Assembly: GCA_023444055.1 (NCBI GenBank)
Contig: JAEZRV010000073.1
Coordinates: 120,021-184,020 of the forward strand
Origin: Bacillota bacterium
Lineage (GTDB): Bacteria; Bacillota; Clostridia; Acetivibrionales; DSM-1351
Reading direction: 5' to 3'
Length of the DNA: 64,000 nt
The notes beneath the pieces were generated by a model. It did not search any database. It saw only the letters and a program-made list of their open reading frames with translations, and was not told the origin of the DNA. Both the position numbers and the translations under genes were made by a program. Positions 9,088-18,358 of the stretch are shown here, one piece after another. Position 1 is the first letter of the stretch. Every line of letters starts with the position of its first letter.

Positions 9088-9280
9088 CAAGAGAGCCGAT
9101 GGTTGGTGAGAATCGGTGAAATGTTAAGTCCAATCCACTTTTGAGCTGTCGGTGATGAATCGAAAGGCTAGTACCCTTTATCCTACTGTTAAAGAGGTTG
9201 ATTATTATTAATAATCAGCAATTTGAGTGGCAACGCGGATACCTTCCGTCTCATTTATTTGATGAGACGGAAGGTTTTTA
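9088..9280 (+). promoter_or_regulatory. T-box riboswitch controlling serS
   Basis: A tRNA-sensing leader. Stem I material runs from about 9091 (GAGAGCCGATGGTTGG), with the CTAGTA run at 9168-9173. The T-box proper is GAGTGGCAACGCGGA at 9225-9239, which pairs with the acceptor end of uncharged tRNA. The terminator (CCTTCCGTCTCAT and complement, 9242-9274, then TTTTT) follows at once. A TCG triplet at about 9160, a serine codon, is a candidate specifier but I could not fold the leader to prove it. Uncharged tRNA-Ser would favour read-through into serS. Confidence 0.9.
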
Positions 9281-9425
9281 TACTTTATGGGAAAAATAAA
9301 AATAAGGTTAGTTGCGTAAACAGAGTTCGTTGAAAACTATTTGGAAATTTACTTGTTTTAAGAATAATGCTTTGAAATTTTCTGGATAGTGTTAGTAAAC
9401 TGAAAGATATTAGAGGAGGAAATAC

Positions 9426-10703
9426 ATGTTAGATTTAAAATTTTTAAGAGAAAACCCTGAAGTCGTAAAGCAAAACATCAGAAATAAGTTTCAAGATAAC
9501 AAACTAGGTTTAGTAGATGAAGTAATAGCGTTAGATGCTGAACTTAGAAATACTAAGGTGGAAGCTGAGGCTTTGAGAGCCAATAGAAATAAGATTTCAA
9601 AGAGTATCGGTGGTTTGATGGCTCAAGGGAAAAAGGAAGAAGCAGAAGAAATGAAAAAGCAGGTTACTGCAAATTCAGATCGTCTTGTAGAATTGCAGGT
9701 ATTAGAGGATGAGCTTGATGAAAAGGTCAAAAAGATAATGATGGTAATTCCAAATATTATTGACCCAAGTGTTCCAATTGGTAAGGACGATAGTGAAAAT
9801 GTAGAAATTCAGGTGTATGGTGAGCCATTTGTACCTGAATTTGAAATACCATATCATACAGAAATAATGGAGAAATTAAGAGGTATTGATTTGGAAAGTG
9901 CCAGAAAGGTTGCAGGTAATGGTTTCTATTACTTGATGGGAGACATTGCTAGACTTCATTCCGCAGTTATTTCTTATGCAAGAGATTTTATGATTAATCG
10001 TGGATTTACCTATTGTATACCACCTTTTATGATTCGAAGTGAAGTTGTAACAGGTGTAATGAGCTTTGCAGAAATGGAAGCTATGATGTATAAAATAGAA
10101 GGTGAAGACTTATTCCTGATTGGTACTAGCGAGCATTCTATGATTGGTAAATTTATAGATACAATTTTAACAGAAGAATCATTGCCACAGACCTTGACAA
10201 GCTACTCTCCTTGCTTCAGAAAAGAAAAAGGAGCTCATGGTTTAGAGGAAAGAGGAGTATATAGAATTCACCAGTTTGAGAAACAAGAAATGATAGTTGT
10301 ATGTAAACCTGAAGACAGTATGATGTGGTTTGATAAAATGTGGCAAAACACAGTTGACTTATTCCGCTCATTAGATATTACAATAAGAACTTTAGAATGT
10401 TGCTCAGGCGATTTAGCAGACTTAAAGGTTAAATCCATAGATGTAGAAGCTTGGTCTCCTAGACAGAAGAAGTATTTCGAAGTGGGAAGCTGCTCTAACC
10501 TTGGAGATGCTCAGGCAAGGCGCTTAAAGATTCGTGTAGACGGCAAGGATGGAAAATACTATGCACATACATTGAACAATACAGTTGTTGCACCTCCTAG
10601 AATGTTGATTGCATTTTTAGAAAACAACTTAAATGCTGACGGCTCTGTTAACATTCCTGTTGCCTTGCAGCCTTATATGGGTGGCAAGACGGTGATAAAG
10701 TAG
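9426..10703 (+). CDS. serS: Seryl-tRNA synthetase (divergent clade)
   Basis: A 425-residue class II synthetase that charges tRNA-Ser in the cytoplasm. The N-terminal ~110 residues are the coiled-coil tRNA-binding arm (MLDLKFLRENPEVVKQNI, then a heptad-rich stretch). The catalytic core has GTSEHSMIGK, motif 2 as CFRKEKGAHGLEERGVYRIHQF, and FEVGSCSNLGDAQARR. Motif 3 reads LNNTVVAPPRMLIAFLENN instead of the usual LNGSGxAxxRxLxAxxE, but the key Arg is kept. Motif 2 also lacks the common SEAGSAGRDTRG wording. It belongs to a diverged SerRS lineage and may be one of two in the genome. The T-box supports the assignment. Confidence 0.92.
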   Translation: MLDLKFLRENPEVVKQNIRNKFQDNKLGLVDEVIALDAELRNTKVEAEALRANRNKISKSIGGLMAQGKKEEAEEMKKQVTANSDRLVELQVLEDELDEKVKKIMMVIPNIIDPSVPIGKDDSENVEIQVYGEPFVPEFEIPYHTEIMEKLRGIDLESARKVAGNGFYYLMGDIARLHSAVISYARDFMINRGFTYCIPPFMIRSEVVTGVMSFAEMEAMMYKIEGEDLFLIGTSEHSMIGKFIDTILTEESLPQTLTSYSPCFRKEKGAHGLEERGVYRIHQFEKQEMIVVCKPEDSMMWFDKMWQNTVDLFRSLDITIRTLECCSGDLADLKVKSIDVEAWSPRQKKYFEVGSCSNLGDAQARRLKIRVDGKDGKYYAHTLNNTVVAPPRMLIAFLENNLNADGSVNIPVALQPYMGGKTVIK

Positions 10704-10799
10704 GAATTGGGTAAATTACTATATATATAAATAGTTATATGCTAAGTAATATTTAATAAAGATAAATATTTTAATGATTATTGTATAACAAGATTTTAA

Positions 10800-10842
10800 A
10801 AGCCATATCAAGTGCTAACTATAGAGTTGCTTGATATGGCTT
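10800..10842. terminator. Bidirectional terminator between serS and the convergent regulator gene
   Basis: A 13-bp perfect stem (AAGCCATATCAAG and complement) with a 17-base loop lies between two convergent genes. T-rich DNA follows on the plus side and A-rich DNA precedes it. Confidence 0.75.
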
Positions 10843-10895
10843 ATTATACTAGCATTTATTTTTTTATAAGAAGTAAAAAATAATATAAGTCACTT

Positions 10896-11692
10896 TTATG
10901 TAATGTCATCTAAAGATAAATTTTTAAACATAATTGCTTTTACTATTGCTTGCGTACTGGTTGTGGCATTATACTTTTTGAACATGCTGTGTTTATGGTA
11001 TTTTACAGTGCTTATGCTTAAATTCATTTCTTTTGAGATAGCATAATCTGTTAGGCCTTTAGCCATAAGTTTTAAAATCTCTACTTGCTTACCATTTAAT
11101 CTTCCTGGTGCATTTTTATTAATAAAGCTTTGCTTTTCTAGCTTGTAATATTCGTTGCATATTTTATAACCGATAAGGTTAGTAATAGCAATCAATTCAG
11201 GTTTCAACGGTTGAGTTGTTGTGATAATAACAATATAGCCTATTGTTTTGCTATTACAACTTAATGGAATGCAGTATTCATAACATTCCGATAGAAGGTC
11301 ACAATAATGATGCTGAGGTAAGATATTAATCGGTATATTCAATGCCATGCATAAGGAAACAGAGTTTGTGCCGATACTTTCTTCTGTAAGAGATATTCCG
11401 GCGGTTAATCTTGATTTATAGGGGATATCGGTGGTTGATATATCGTATTTGTCTAATAAAAGTCCATCGTTGTCACACAAAAGATATAAGCACTGTGCTG
11501 AAGTATAACTACATACTTCACTGATAGAATTATGAAACAATAATATTAGTTTTTTTTGGTAAGTAACCTTTGCTCTAGAGCATTTCTTCCAATATATATC
11601 ATTGGGGAACTGATAAATTCAATCAAGCCTCTTTTTGTGCACCTTTTCCATGATAATAAAATCTCTTCAAGTATTATAGAATTGTTCTTCAT
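10896..11692 (-). pseudogene. GAF + LuxR-type transcription regulator with a frameshift in an A8 run
   Basis: The main frame (ending at 10896) has an AcoR-like GAF domain (LTAGISLTEESIGTNSVSL, then HHYCDLLSECYEYCIPL) and a C-terminal LuxR-type helix-turn-helix (GRLNGKQVEILKLMAKGLTDYAISKEMN). In that frame there is no ATG; only a weak TTG at 11540. Directly upstream another frame starts at the ATG at 11692 (AAGGAG about 10 bases before) and encodes MKNNSIILEEILLSWKRCT and on to LLTKKN, the typical N-terminal SWxRC helix of AcoR-type regulators, ending at the run of eight A (11550-11557, read on the minus strand). One extra A would fuse the frames into a ~265-residue protein. It lies next to the NRPS locus and may be its regulator. 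Phase variation, slippage, sequencing error or decay are all possible. Confidence 0.7.
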
Positions 11693-11814
11693 TGTAAATT
11701 GTCTCCTTTTTGGATATTGATATAGACGCTTTTGTATTGTTGAAATAAGATGATATAAATACGGTAATTAAAGAAATTTATGTATTTTTGAAATTTAGTA
11801 AATCTTATCAGAAA

Positions 11815-12828
11815 CTATTTATTTAAAGTAGTATGTATTTCATTTAATAGATACTCTATTGCGATTCTCTCAATATTTTTAATCTTTTCTAATGCAAAAA
11901 TAATTGTTTCATATTTATATAATCCTTTTACAAAGTTAATGGCTATCTGCATATTTCTTATTTTCAACATTTCAGCCTTTATTTCAATAAACATATCTAG
12001 TAAATCTTGACTGATATTTATATGACTATTTTTTAGCATATATTCTAGCCTCATAACCATACAAGATTTATGCTCGTATAGAATACAAAGAGGTCTTATA
12101 TCAGAATTTTCAGCATCCTGAGCTAAACTCTGAAAATATCTAATAACGAAGTCATATACTTCAAATCCATAAATTTTTGAATCATTAAATGGTACATTAT
12201 ATTTATAGAGATGCGAAGAACTTTGTGATTTTAAGTATTCGCAAAGTAATTCGTATACTTGCTTAAGATTAAACTCGGATTTATATGTTTTATTTATACG
12301 ATAAATATTAACATCATTAATACTATCATTAAACTGAGATTCAAATGCATCCACAAAGCCCCTAAATGATATAGTAGACTCATCGAGAATCGAATTTTTT
12401 CCATAACCAAGTATAGTATAATATTCTTCAGTTAAATCAGTCCCAAATAGTAGAAAGTCATGTAAATTATGCTTAGATCTATAAGAAATTCTATCTGGTA
12501 CAAAAAATTCATCAAATATTGAATAAATGTACCAATCTTTAGCTAAAAAATTATTTATTTGTGATACTATACCTTGTGAATTATTTAGAAAATCTACTCT
12601 TTTAATTATTTGATATTCTATACAAGGTACATTTTGAAACCATCCACCACTAAAAGTAACATTACATCCCCACGAATCAAGAAATGCTTCTTTAGGAGCT
12701 TCGAGCTGAATATAATTATTGAAAAACCATGGATAGTTGTCATATTTTAATGATATAACAAGTGGGTATGCTAAATATTGAAGTCCACAAATTGGAGATT
12801 CAGTAATGGGTAATTTAAGTGATTCCAT
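11815..12828 (-). CDS. BtrH/C39-like protein of the NRPS locus, paralog 1
   Basis: A 337-residue soluble protein of no firmly recognised family. It is clearly a diverged paralog of the protein at 21674-22792: NFLAKDWYIYSIFDEFFVP matches KISNGYYIIFFLDEYYLSG, HDFLLFGTD matches EQVLLYGYN, and FEVYDFVIRYF matches IQVYEELLRHL. The D-x-YY/FF then HxxLLxG spacing resembles the BtrH N-terminal/peptidase C39-like fold found in antibiotic clusters, but I see no obvious catalytic Cys-His pair. It is divergent from the NRPS gene across a 370-bp promoter region. A role in acyl transfer, amide release or partner binding is inference. The ATG at 12828 has an AGGT-type site upstream. Confidence 0.55.
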   Translation of the reverse strand: MESLKLPITESPICGLQYLAYPLVISLKYDNYPWFFNNYIQLEAPKEAFLDSWGCNVTFSGGWFQNVPCIEYQIIKRVDFLNNSQGIVSQINNFLAKDWYIYSIFDEFFVPDRISYRSKHNLHDFLLFGTDLTEEYYTILGYGKNSILDESTISFRGFVDAFESQFNDSINDVNIYRINKTYKSEFNLKQVYELLCEYLKSQSSSHLYKYNVPFNDSKIYGFEVYDFVIRYFQSLAQDAENSDIRPLCILYEHKSCMVMRLEYMLKNSHINISQDLLDMFIEIKAEMLKIRNMQIAINFVKGLYKYETIIFALEKIKNIERIAIEYLLNEIHTTLNK

Positions 12829-13201
12829 TTTTATTTACCTTTCTAAAATTTAATTAGAACACGGTTAATTATATAGTATTCAATAAAATAATAAAATATA
12901 TTAAAAAGTCTGACATTATTTGTAATAAATAAAAGACTTATGTAAAATACATAAATAAATTTATGCATTAAGATATAAATGTATATAAATAATTGAATAT
13001 AAGGTTTTAACTGTCTATGTGAATAGTGGTCTTTGCGATAAAAGTTTAGTATACTTCTTTATAAGTTATCCGGAAATGTTGAAGATTGGCATATTAAAGA
13101 CTTTTATAGAGCTGAGCCTATAGACGTTTTGAGAGTGGTGAAGGTCGTAATAAATATTGATGAAAGGTTTAAATATTTAAATTTTGTTCGGGGGGATAAT
13201 A
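12829..13201. other. Divergent promoter region of the NRPS locus
   Basis: A 373-bp AT-rich stretch between the minus-strand BtrH-like gene and the plus-strand NRPS. It contains A/T repeats (about 12945-13005) but no clear hairpin or operator. A short open stretch at 13070-13195 has no start or family resemblance. Confidence 0.5.
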
Positions 13202-16200
13202 ATGGAAGTGAATGATAATGTATTTGCTAAAAATGGTTATGAAGGAGGGTATCCGCTTTCATATTCACAAGAAAGAATGTTTTTTCTTGACAAGCTAAAT
13301 CCGGGGAATCCGGCATATAATTTTCAAGCTTTGATTCACCTTGAAGGAGGATTTAACCATACAATTCTAAAAAAATCAATGAACCAAATAATAAAACGGC
13401 ATGATGCTTTTCTAACCACCTTTAAATTGGTAGATGGAAAGGTCATCCAATATATATTACCTTTTGAGGAATCAGATTTTCAAGTTGTAGATATTTCAAA
13501 AGAAGCTGCTTCAATAAAAGACAACATACTAAAAAAGATGCTTAATGAACAGGGGAATTGTAGGTTCAATTTACTGGGCGGACGGTTATTTGATATTATC
13601 ATTGTTCATTATGATGATAAAAATGATTACTTATTGTTGAATTGTCACCATATAATTGTGGATGTAAGATCTTATAATATATTTATACATGAATTATCTC
13701 TAATCTATGAATCACTTTTTATGAATAAATCTTGCCAATTACCTGAGCTTTCCTATAAGTACAAGGATTTTGCCATAAATCAAATAGAAGAGATTCAAAC
13801 AAGCGATTTGACTGAAATAATGGATTACTGGAAAAAGCAATTCAATGAACAGCCATCATTTATTGATTTGAAATATACATGTCAGGGCGATTCAGAAATA
13901 GGAGACTTATACACAGGAAAACGAAGTGTTATGTGTTTGCCTGGGTCTCTGAATAAAGAACTTTGGCAAATTTGCGAGCAGGAAAAGGTAAGTATGCCTT
14001 CTTTACTAATGTCGGCCTATAACCTTCTTCTTTATAAATATACATCACAAGATGATATTACTTTAGGGTATTCATTCTGTGATGGATTTAAGTTTGAACA
14101 GAAAGATATTATAGGGGGTTTTGTAAACCCGCTTCCTATAAGGACGTCTGTAGGAGAATTTAAAACATGCAAGGCGTTGGTTCAGTCGAACAATAAAAAA
14201 CTTTTGGATATATGGGAAAGTCACAAAATTCCTTTTCAGATACTCCTTGATGAATTGCAGTTTAAATCTGAAAATCAGCAACAGCCGCTGTTCAATGTAA
14301 TGTTTGAGTACCACAGAACCCAGAGTGTGCCTTTGGATAATTTAAATCTAAATATTAAGATGGAAGCAGTTGATTGTGAAGTCGATAACGGTAAAAGCAG
14401 GCTAGGACTGACCTTGGAAATCCTTGAGAGAGACAGTGAAATATATTGTGCTATTGAATATAATTCAGAATTTATTGGATTGCAAATTGTAGAAGAGATG
14501 CATACTCATTACCAGAATATATTAAAAAATATGGTGGAAGATTATAATTCAAAAATATCTACAATATCAGTACTATCAAAAGAAGAAAGAAGCCTTATGC
14601 TGGAATCACAGCCGAAAAGACAAAATTACCCGGAAAATCTCTGCTTTCATAAGATGTTTGAAAAGGCAGTTGAAAAGAACTCGGATAAAACGGCACTTAT
14701 TTTTAAAGAACAGGAGGTCAGTTATTCCGAACTAAATGCTAAAGCGAACAAGCTAGCTCACTATTTACAGAAATCAGGCGTACAGTCGGAGGTTCCTGTT
14801 GCAATCTGTTTGGCACATTCTATAGAGCTTGCTGTTGCATTCCTTGGAGTTTTAAAAGCAGGTGGAGTTTGTGTACCTGTAGAACATGATTTTCCAAAAG
14901 AACGTAAGAAAACAATGATTGAAAGCTGCCATGCTTCATTAACTATTTCTCATTCAAGTTTAAAAAACGAATTGCCTCAAGTTGATAGCAGGATTATTTA
15001 TATAGATGAGGAATGGGGTAAAATTAACGAGGAAAGCAGTGAAAATACACAAAGCTGCGGAAGTGATAATGATTTGGCAATTATATTCTACACCTCTGGC
15101 TCTACAGGTAATCCCAAGGGTGTAATGATTTATCATAGAGCACGTTGTAGCAGGATTTTATGGGAGACGGAGAATTTCCACTTGAACGAAAATGACCGTC
15201 ATTTATTGAAAGTATCTATTAGTGCTGGAGTTTTTGTTAAAGAATTTTTTTGGTCTTTGCTTACGGGGGCTCAGCTAATTATTGCCGAGCCTGAAAAACG
15301 GCAGGATGGATTATATCTGGTAAATTTGATTCAAAAATACAAAATCACATCAATAACTTGTGTAACAACAATATTAAAACTCCTTATGGCAGAAAAGAAT
15401 ATTATACAATGCACTGACCTAAAGAAAGTATTTTGCAGTGGAGAACCTCTTGAGGATGAGACAAAGGAGAATTTCTTCGAAAAGCTGAATGCAGTATTAT
15501 ATAATACATACGGCATGAACGAAATATCAACTGCCACATACTACACAATGACAAAGGAGAACTATCAAAAGCCTGTTAATATAGGTATACCCGCAGGTGT
15601 TTCGGTCTATCTTTTGGACAAGGATCTCCAGCCTGTACCTAAAGGGATTACGGGAGAGATTTATGTTAGCTGTACTGGATTGGCTCGTGGTTATTATGGT
15701 CGGCCTGACTTGACAGCAGAGCGGTTTATTCCAGATCCCTTTAGTGATGAACCCGGAACAATTATGTACAAGACAGGAGATATGGCTTTTTTGCTTCCTG
15801 ATGGCAACTTTCAATATATGGGACGGACAGACGAACAACTGAAAATAAATGGGTATCGTGTTGAATTGGAAGAGATACAGGCAGTTTTAAATTCTCACCC
15901 ATTATTGAAAGAATCCATTGTGGTGCCTCTGAATGACAAGTTGGGACAGAAATACCTAGCTGCATATGTTGTTAAAAAAGATGGTGAGGATATTTCTTTG
16001 GAACAGCTGAATCGGTTTATAAGTGAAAAACTTCCAGTGTATATGATACCTAGACTGGTTTTTCTAAATGAAATACCTAGAACGGGAATAGGTAAGCCAG
16101 ACAGGCGCAGACTTCCTGAACCAAAGTTGACAAGAAATATATTGGAAAATGACTTTGTCACTCCAGAGACTGAGTTTGAAAAACAGGTTGCTGAAATATG

Positions 16201-16381
16201 GAAGGAAGTACTTAACGTGGAAGTGATAAGTGCTAATGACTGTTTTAGAGATTTGGGAGGCAACTCGCTCAAATCTATTCATGTAGCTGCGCTGATAGAA
16301 TATCGGATGAATACTGAAATACAAATTCAGGATTTAATGAACAAATCGATAAGAGATTTGAATCAAATTTACAACCAATAA
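13202..16381 (+). CDS. Nonribosomal peptide synthetase, one module C-A-T
   Basis: 1059 residues with three domains. Condensation (1-~440) opens with YPLSYSQERMFFLDKLNP and has the active-site motif at ~148 as HHIIVDVRS (HHxxxDG with G replaced by V). Adenylation (~470-975) has YTSGSTGNPKGVM, YKTGDM, GRTDEQLKINGYRVELEEI and the catalytic Lys in GIGKPDRRRLP. The carrier domain carries its phosphopantetheine Ser in DLGGNSLKS (~1021). In the substrate pocket the SISAGVFVKEFFW segment puts Gly where Asp235 normally binds an alpha-amino group, so a non-alpha-amino acid is likely. There is no thioesterase. Start ATG at 13202, after GGGGGG. It probably accepts the unit loaded on the next protein (A-T). 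Confidence 0.92.
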   Translation: MEVNDNVFAKNGYEGGYPLSYSQERMFFLDKLNPGNPAYNFQALIHLEGGFNHTILKKSMNQIIKRHDAFLTTFKLVDGKVIQYILPFEESDFQVVDISKEAASIKDNILKKMLNEQGNCRFNLLGGRLFDIIIVHYDDKNDYLLLNCHHIIVDVRSYNIFIHELSLIYESLFMNKSCQLPELSYKYKDFAINQIEEIQTSDLTEIMDYWKKQFNEQPSFIDLKYTCQGDSEIGDLYTGKRSVMCLPGSLNKELWQICEQEKVSMPSLLMSAYNLLLYKYTSQDDITLGYSFCDGFKFEQKDIIGGFVNPLPIRTSVGEFKTCKALVQSNNKKLLDIWESHKIPFQILLDELQFKSENQQQPLFNVMFEYHRTQSVPLDNLNLNIKMEAVDCEVDNGKSRLGLTLEILERDSEIYCAIEYNSEFIGLQIVEEMHTHYQNILKNMVEDYNSKISTISVLSKEERSLMLESQPKRQNYPENLCFHKMFEKAVEKNSDKTALIFKEQEVSYSELNAKANKLAHYLQKSGVQSEVPVAICLAHSIELAVAFLGVLKAGGVCVPVEHDFPKERKKTMIESCHASLTISHSSLKNELPQVDSRIIYIDEEWGKINEESSENTQSCGSDNDLAIIFYTSGSTGNPKGVMIYHRARCSRILWETENFHLNENDRHLLKVSISAGVFVKEFFWSLLTGAQLIIAEPEKRQDGLYLVNLIQKYKITSITCVTTILKLLMAEKNIIQCTDLKKVFCSGEPLEDETKENFFEKLNAVLYNTYGMNEISTATYYTMTKENYQKPVNIGIPAGVSVYLLDKDLQPVPKGITGEIYVSCTGLARGYYGRPDLTAERFIPDPFSDEPGTIMYKTGDMAFLLPDGNFQYMGRTDEQLKINGYRVELEEIQAVLNSHPLLKESIVVPLNDKLGQKYLAAYVVKKDGEDISLEQLNRFISEKLPVYMIPRLVFLNEIPRTGIGKPDRRRLPEPKLTRNILENDFVTPETEFEKQVAEIWKEVLNVEVISANDCFRDLGGNSLKSIHVAALIEYRMNTEIQIQDLMNKSIRDLNQIYNQ

Positions 16382-16493
16382 TTTATCTGAAAATTATATA
16401 AAAACGTTGAAGGAAGCTTATGAATTCGGTGTTGGTAATACTTAAATAAGTAAATGTACCAGCAGCTTTAAAGTTATTTTTAGGAGGAGATAT

Positions 16494-18332
16494 ATGAAAA
16501 CGTTTAATAATTTGCAGGTGAGAGTACCAGATGCTTATGTGGAATTTTCTAAAGAAAAGATTGAACATACAATAGCTCACTGTTTTGTGCAGCAGGCAGA
16601 AAGGAGACCTGAACATACTGCATTTAAGTCCCCCAAATATTGTATTAGCTATCGAAAGCTACATCGTTGGTCTAATTCTATTGCACATGAAATCCTTAAT
16701 ATATGCAATAGTCAGGGCAAATTTATTGCACTTGCACTTGAGCATGATGCACCTATGATTGCTGCTATGCTGGGAACTTGGAAGTCGGGAAATGCTTTTG
16801 TGGCACTGGATCCTGAAACGCCTTTTAAAGCAAATGAGGTAAAGGTTGTAGACTCGGAATCTATCGTAGTGATAACCAACGATAACAATATGGGATTGGC
16901 GAAAGCACTAGCGAATAACAGAATACCTGTTATAAATATTGATAAAATAAGTAGCGAACATGAAAATATGGATTACATTTATGCTACACCAGATACGCCT
17001 ACTTATTTGCTGTATACATCTGGCTCCACTGGGATACCTAAGGGTACGATGCAGATTCATCGAAATGTGCTTAATTTTATACGAAATTACACAAACACTG
17101 TATTTATATCTCAGGATGACAGGTTATCTTTGGTGGCATCTTACAGCTTCAGTGCTGCGCTTATGGATATTATTGGGGCACTTGTAAATGGGGCAACGGT
17201 GTTTTCGTGGAATTTACGACTGAACGGATTTGAAGGCATGTCAGAATGGATAACAAATGAAAGGATTACTATATTCCATTCAACACCCACTGTATTGAGG
17301 CACTTTAGCAAGACAATAACTGGCAAAGAAGATTTTAAGGATTTGCGGCTACTATACATTGCAGGAGAGGGCTCGTCAAGAAGGGATTTTGAAATCTATA
17401 AAAAATATTTTTCATCTCATAGTGCATTGATATGTGCATTAGGTTCAACGGAACTAGCAATTATTACACAGTTCCATGCTGATAAAGATACCGAGATTGA
17501 TGGCGATTATGTACCGCTGGGAACACCAGTGGAAAACACTCAGATTATGCTACTGAATGAACAAAATGAGGAGGTAAAGGAGGGGGAAGTAGGAGAAATT
17601 GTTATCAAATGCCCTTACCTTGCCATAGGTTACTGGAATAAGCCAGAAATAAATTCACGATGTTTTAGGGTGGACAAGGATGGTGACAGAATATTCTACA
17701 GCAGTGATATGGCTCGATTGAAGAAAGATGGTCAGTTTGAATATATGGGCAGGAAGGATACTCAGGTAAATTTACGTGGATATAGAATAATTTTGGGAGA
17801 ATTAGATGTATTGATTGGTAATCACCCAGATGTTCAGGAGGCTACGGTGCTGGCACGAGAGGATGTATTTGAGGATATGTGCCTCGTGGCATACATAGAA
17901 CCTAAAAAAGGCAGGTGTATACTTGTGAGCGATATTAGGAGTTATCTCAAGGATACATTGCCTGAGGTCATGATTCCTTCTTATTTCGTTTTTTTGGATC
18001 AGATGCCAATAACAACAAACGGAAAAACTGATCGGAAGGCGTTACCGAAGCCAACACCGTTTAGAACTCGTCCTGAAATGTCAAACAACTATGCTACTCC
18101 TATGAGTGTAACAGAATGCAAGCTGGCAGAATTATGGGCAGATATGATTAACGTGGATAAAGTCGGGCTAAATGATAATTTCTTTGACTTGGGAGGTACA
18201 TCTCTCGTTGCTATGCAATTGGTGATTAAAGTTAATCAGATATTTAATACAGAGATTCCATTGGAAAGGTTACTTAGGGAACCAGATATTTTTAGTATGG
18301 CAAAAATTATTGATGTTGATAAGCAAATGTAA
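16494..18332 (+). CDS. Nonribosomal peptide synthetase, loading didomain A-T
   Basis: 612 residues: adenylation (~20-520) and carrier (~540-612). Motifs are YTSGSTGIPKGTM (~174), GYRIILGELD, NGKTDRKALP (catalytic Lys) and the carrier Ser in DLGGTSLVAMQ (~568). The A4 segment reads SYSFSAALMDIIGALVNGA, so the Asp235 position is Ser, and A5 reads LGSTELA instead of YGPTE. As in the C-A-T partner this argues against an ordinary alpha-amino acid. It has no condensation domain, so it can serve as the loading module whose T domain donates to the C domain of the preceding gene. AGGAGG lies 8 bases before the ATG. Confidence 0.92.
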   Translation: MKTFNNLQVRVPDAYVEFSKEKIEHTIAHCFVQQAERRPEHTAFKSPKYCISYRKLHRWSNSIAHEILNICNSQGKFIALALEHDAPMIAAMLGTWKSGNAFVALDPETPFKANEVKVVDSESIVVITNDNNMGLAKALANNRIPVINIDKISSEHENMDYIYATPDTPTYLLYTSGSTGIPKGTMQIHRNVLNFIRNYTNTVFISQDDRLSLVASYSFSAALMDIIGALVNGATVFSWNLRLNGFEGMSEWITNERITIFHSTPTVLRHFSKTITGKEDFKDLRLLYIAGEGSSRRDFEIYKKYFSSHSALICALGSTELAIITQFHADKDTEIDGDYVPLGTPVENTQIMLLNEQNEEVKEGEVGEIVIKCPYLAIGYWNKPEINSRCFRVDKDGDRIFYSSDMARLKKDGQFEYMGRKDTQVNLRGYRIILGELDVLIGNHPDVQEATVLAREDVFEDMCLVAYIEPKKGRCILVSDIRSYLKDTLPEVMIPSYFVFLDQMPITTNGKTDRKALPKPTPFRTRPEMSNNYATPMSVTECKLAELWADMINVDKVGLNDNFFDLGGTSLVAMQLVIKVNQIFNTEIPLERLLREPDIFSMAKIIDVDKQM

Positions 18333-18358
18333 TTGTATTTTTTAGGAGGGGACTACAG

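Noticed and set aside
13070..13200. Open stretch encoding a run such as NVEDWHIKDFYRAEPIDVL before the NRPS start
   Set aside because: There is no start codon with a ribosome site and no recognisable family; it is probably part of the long leader.
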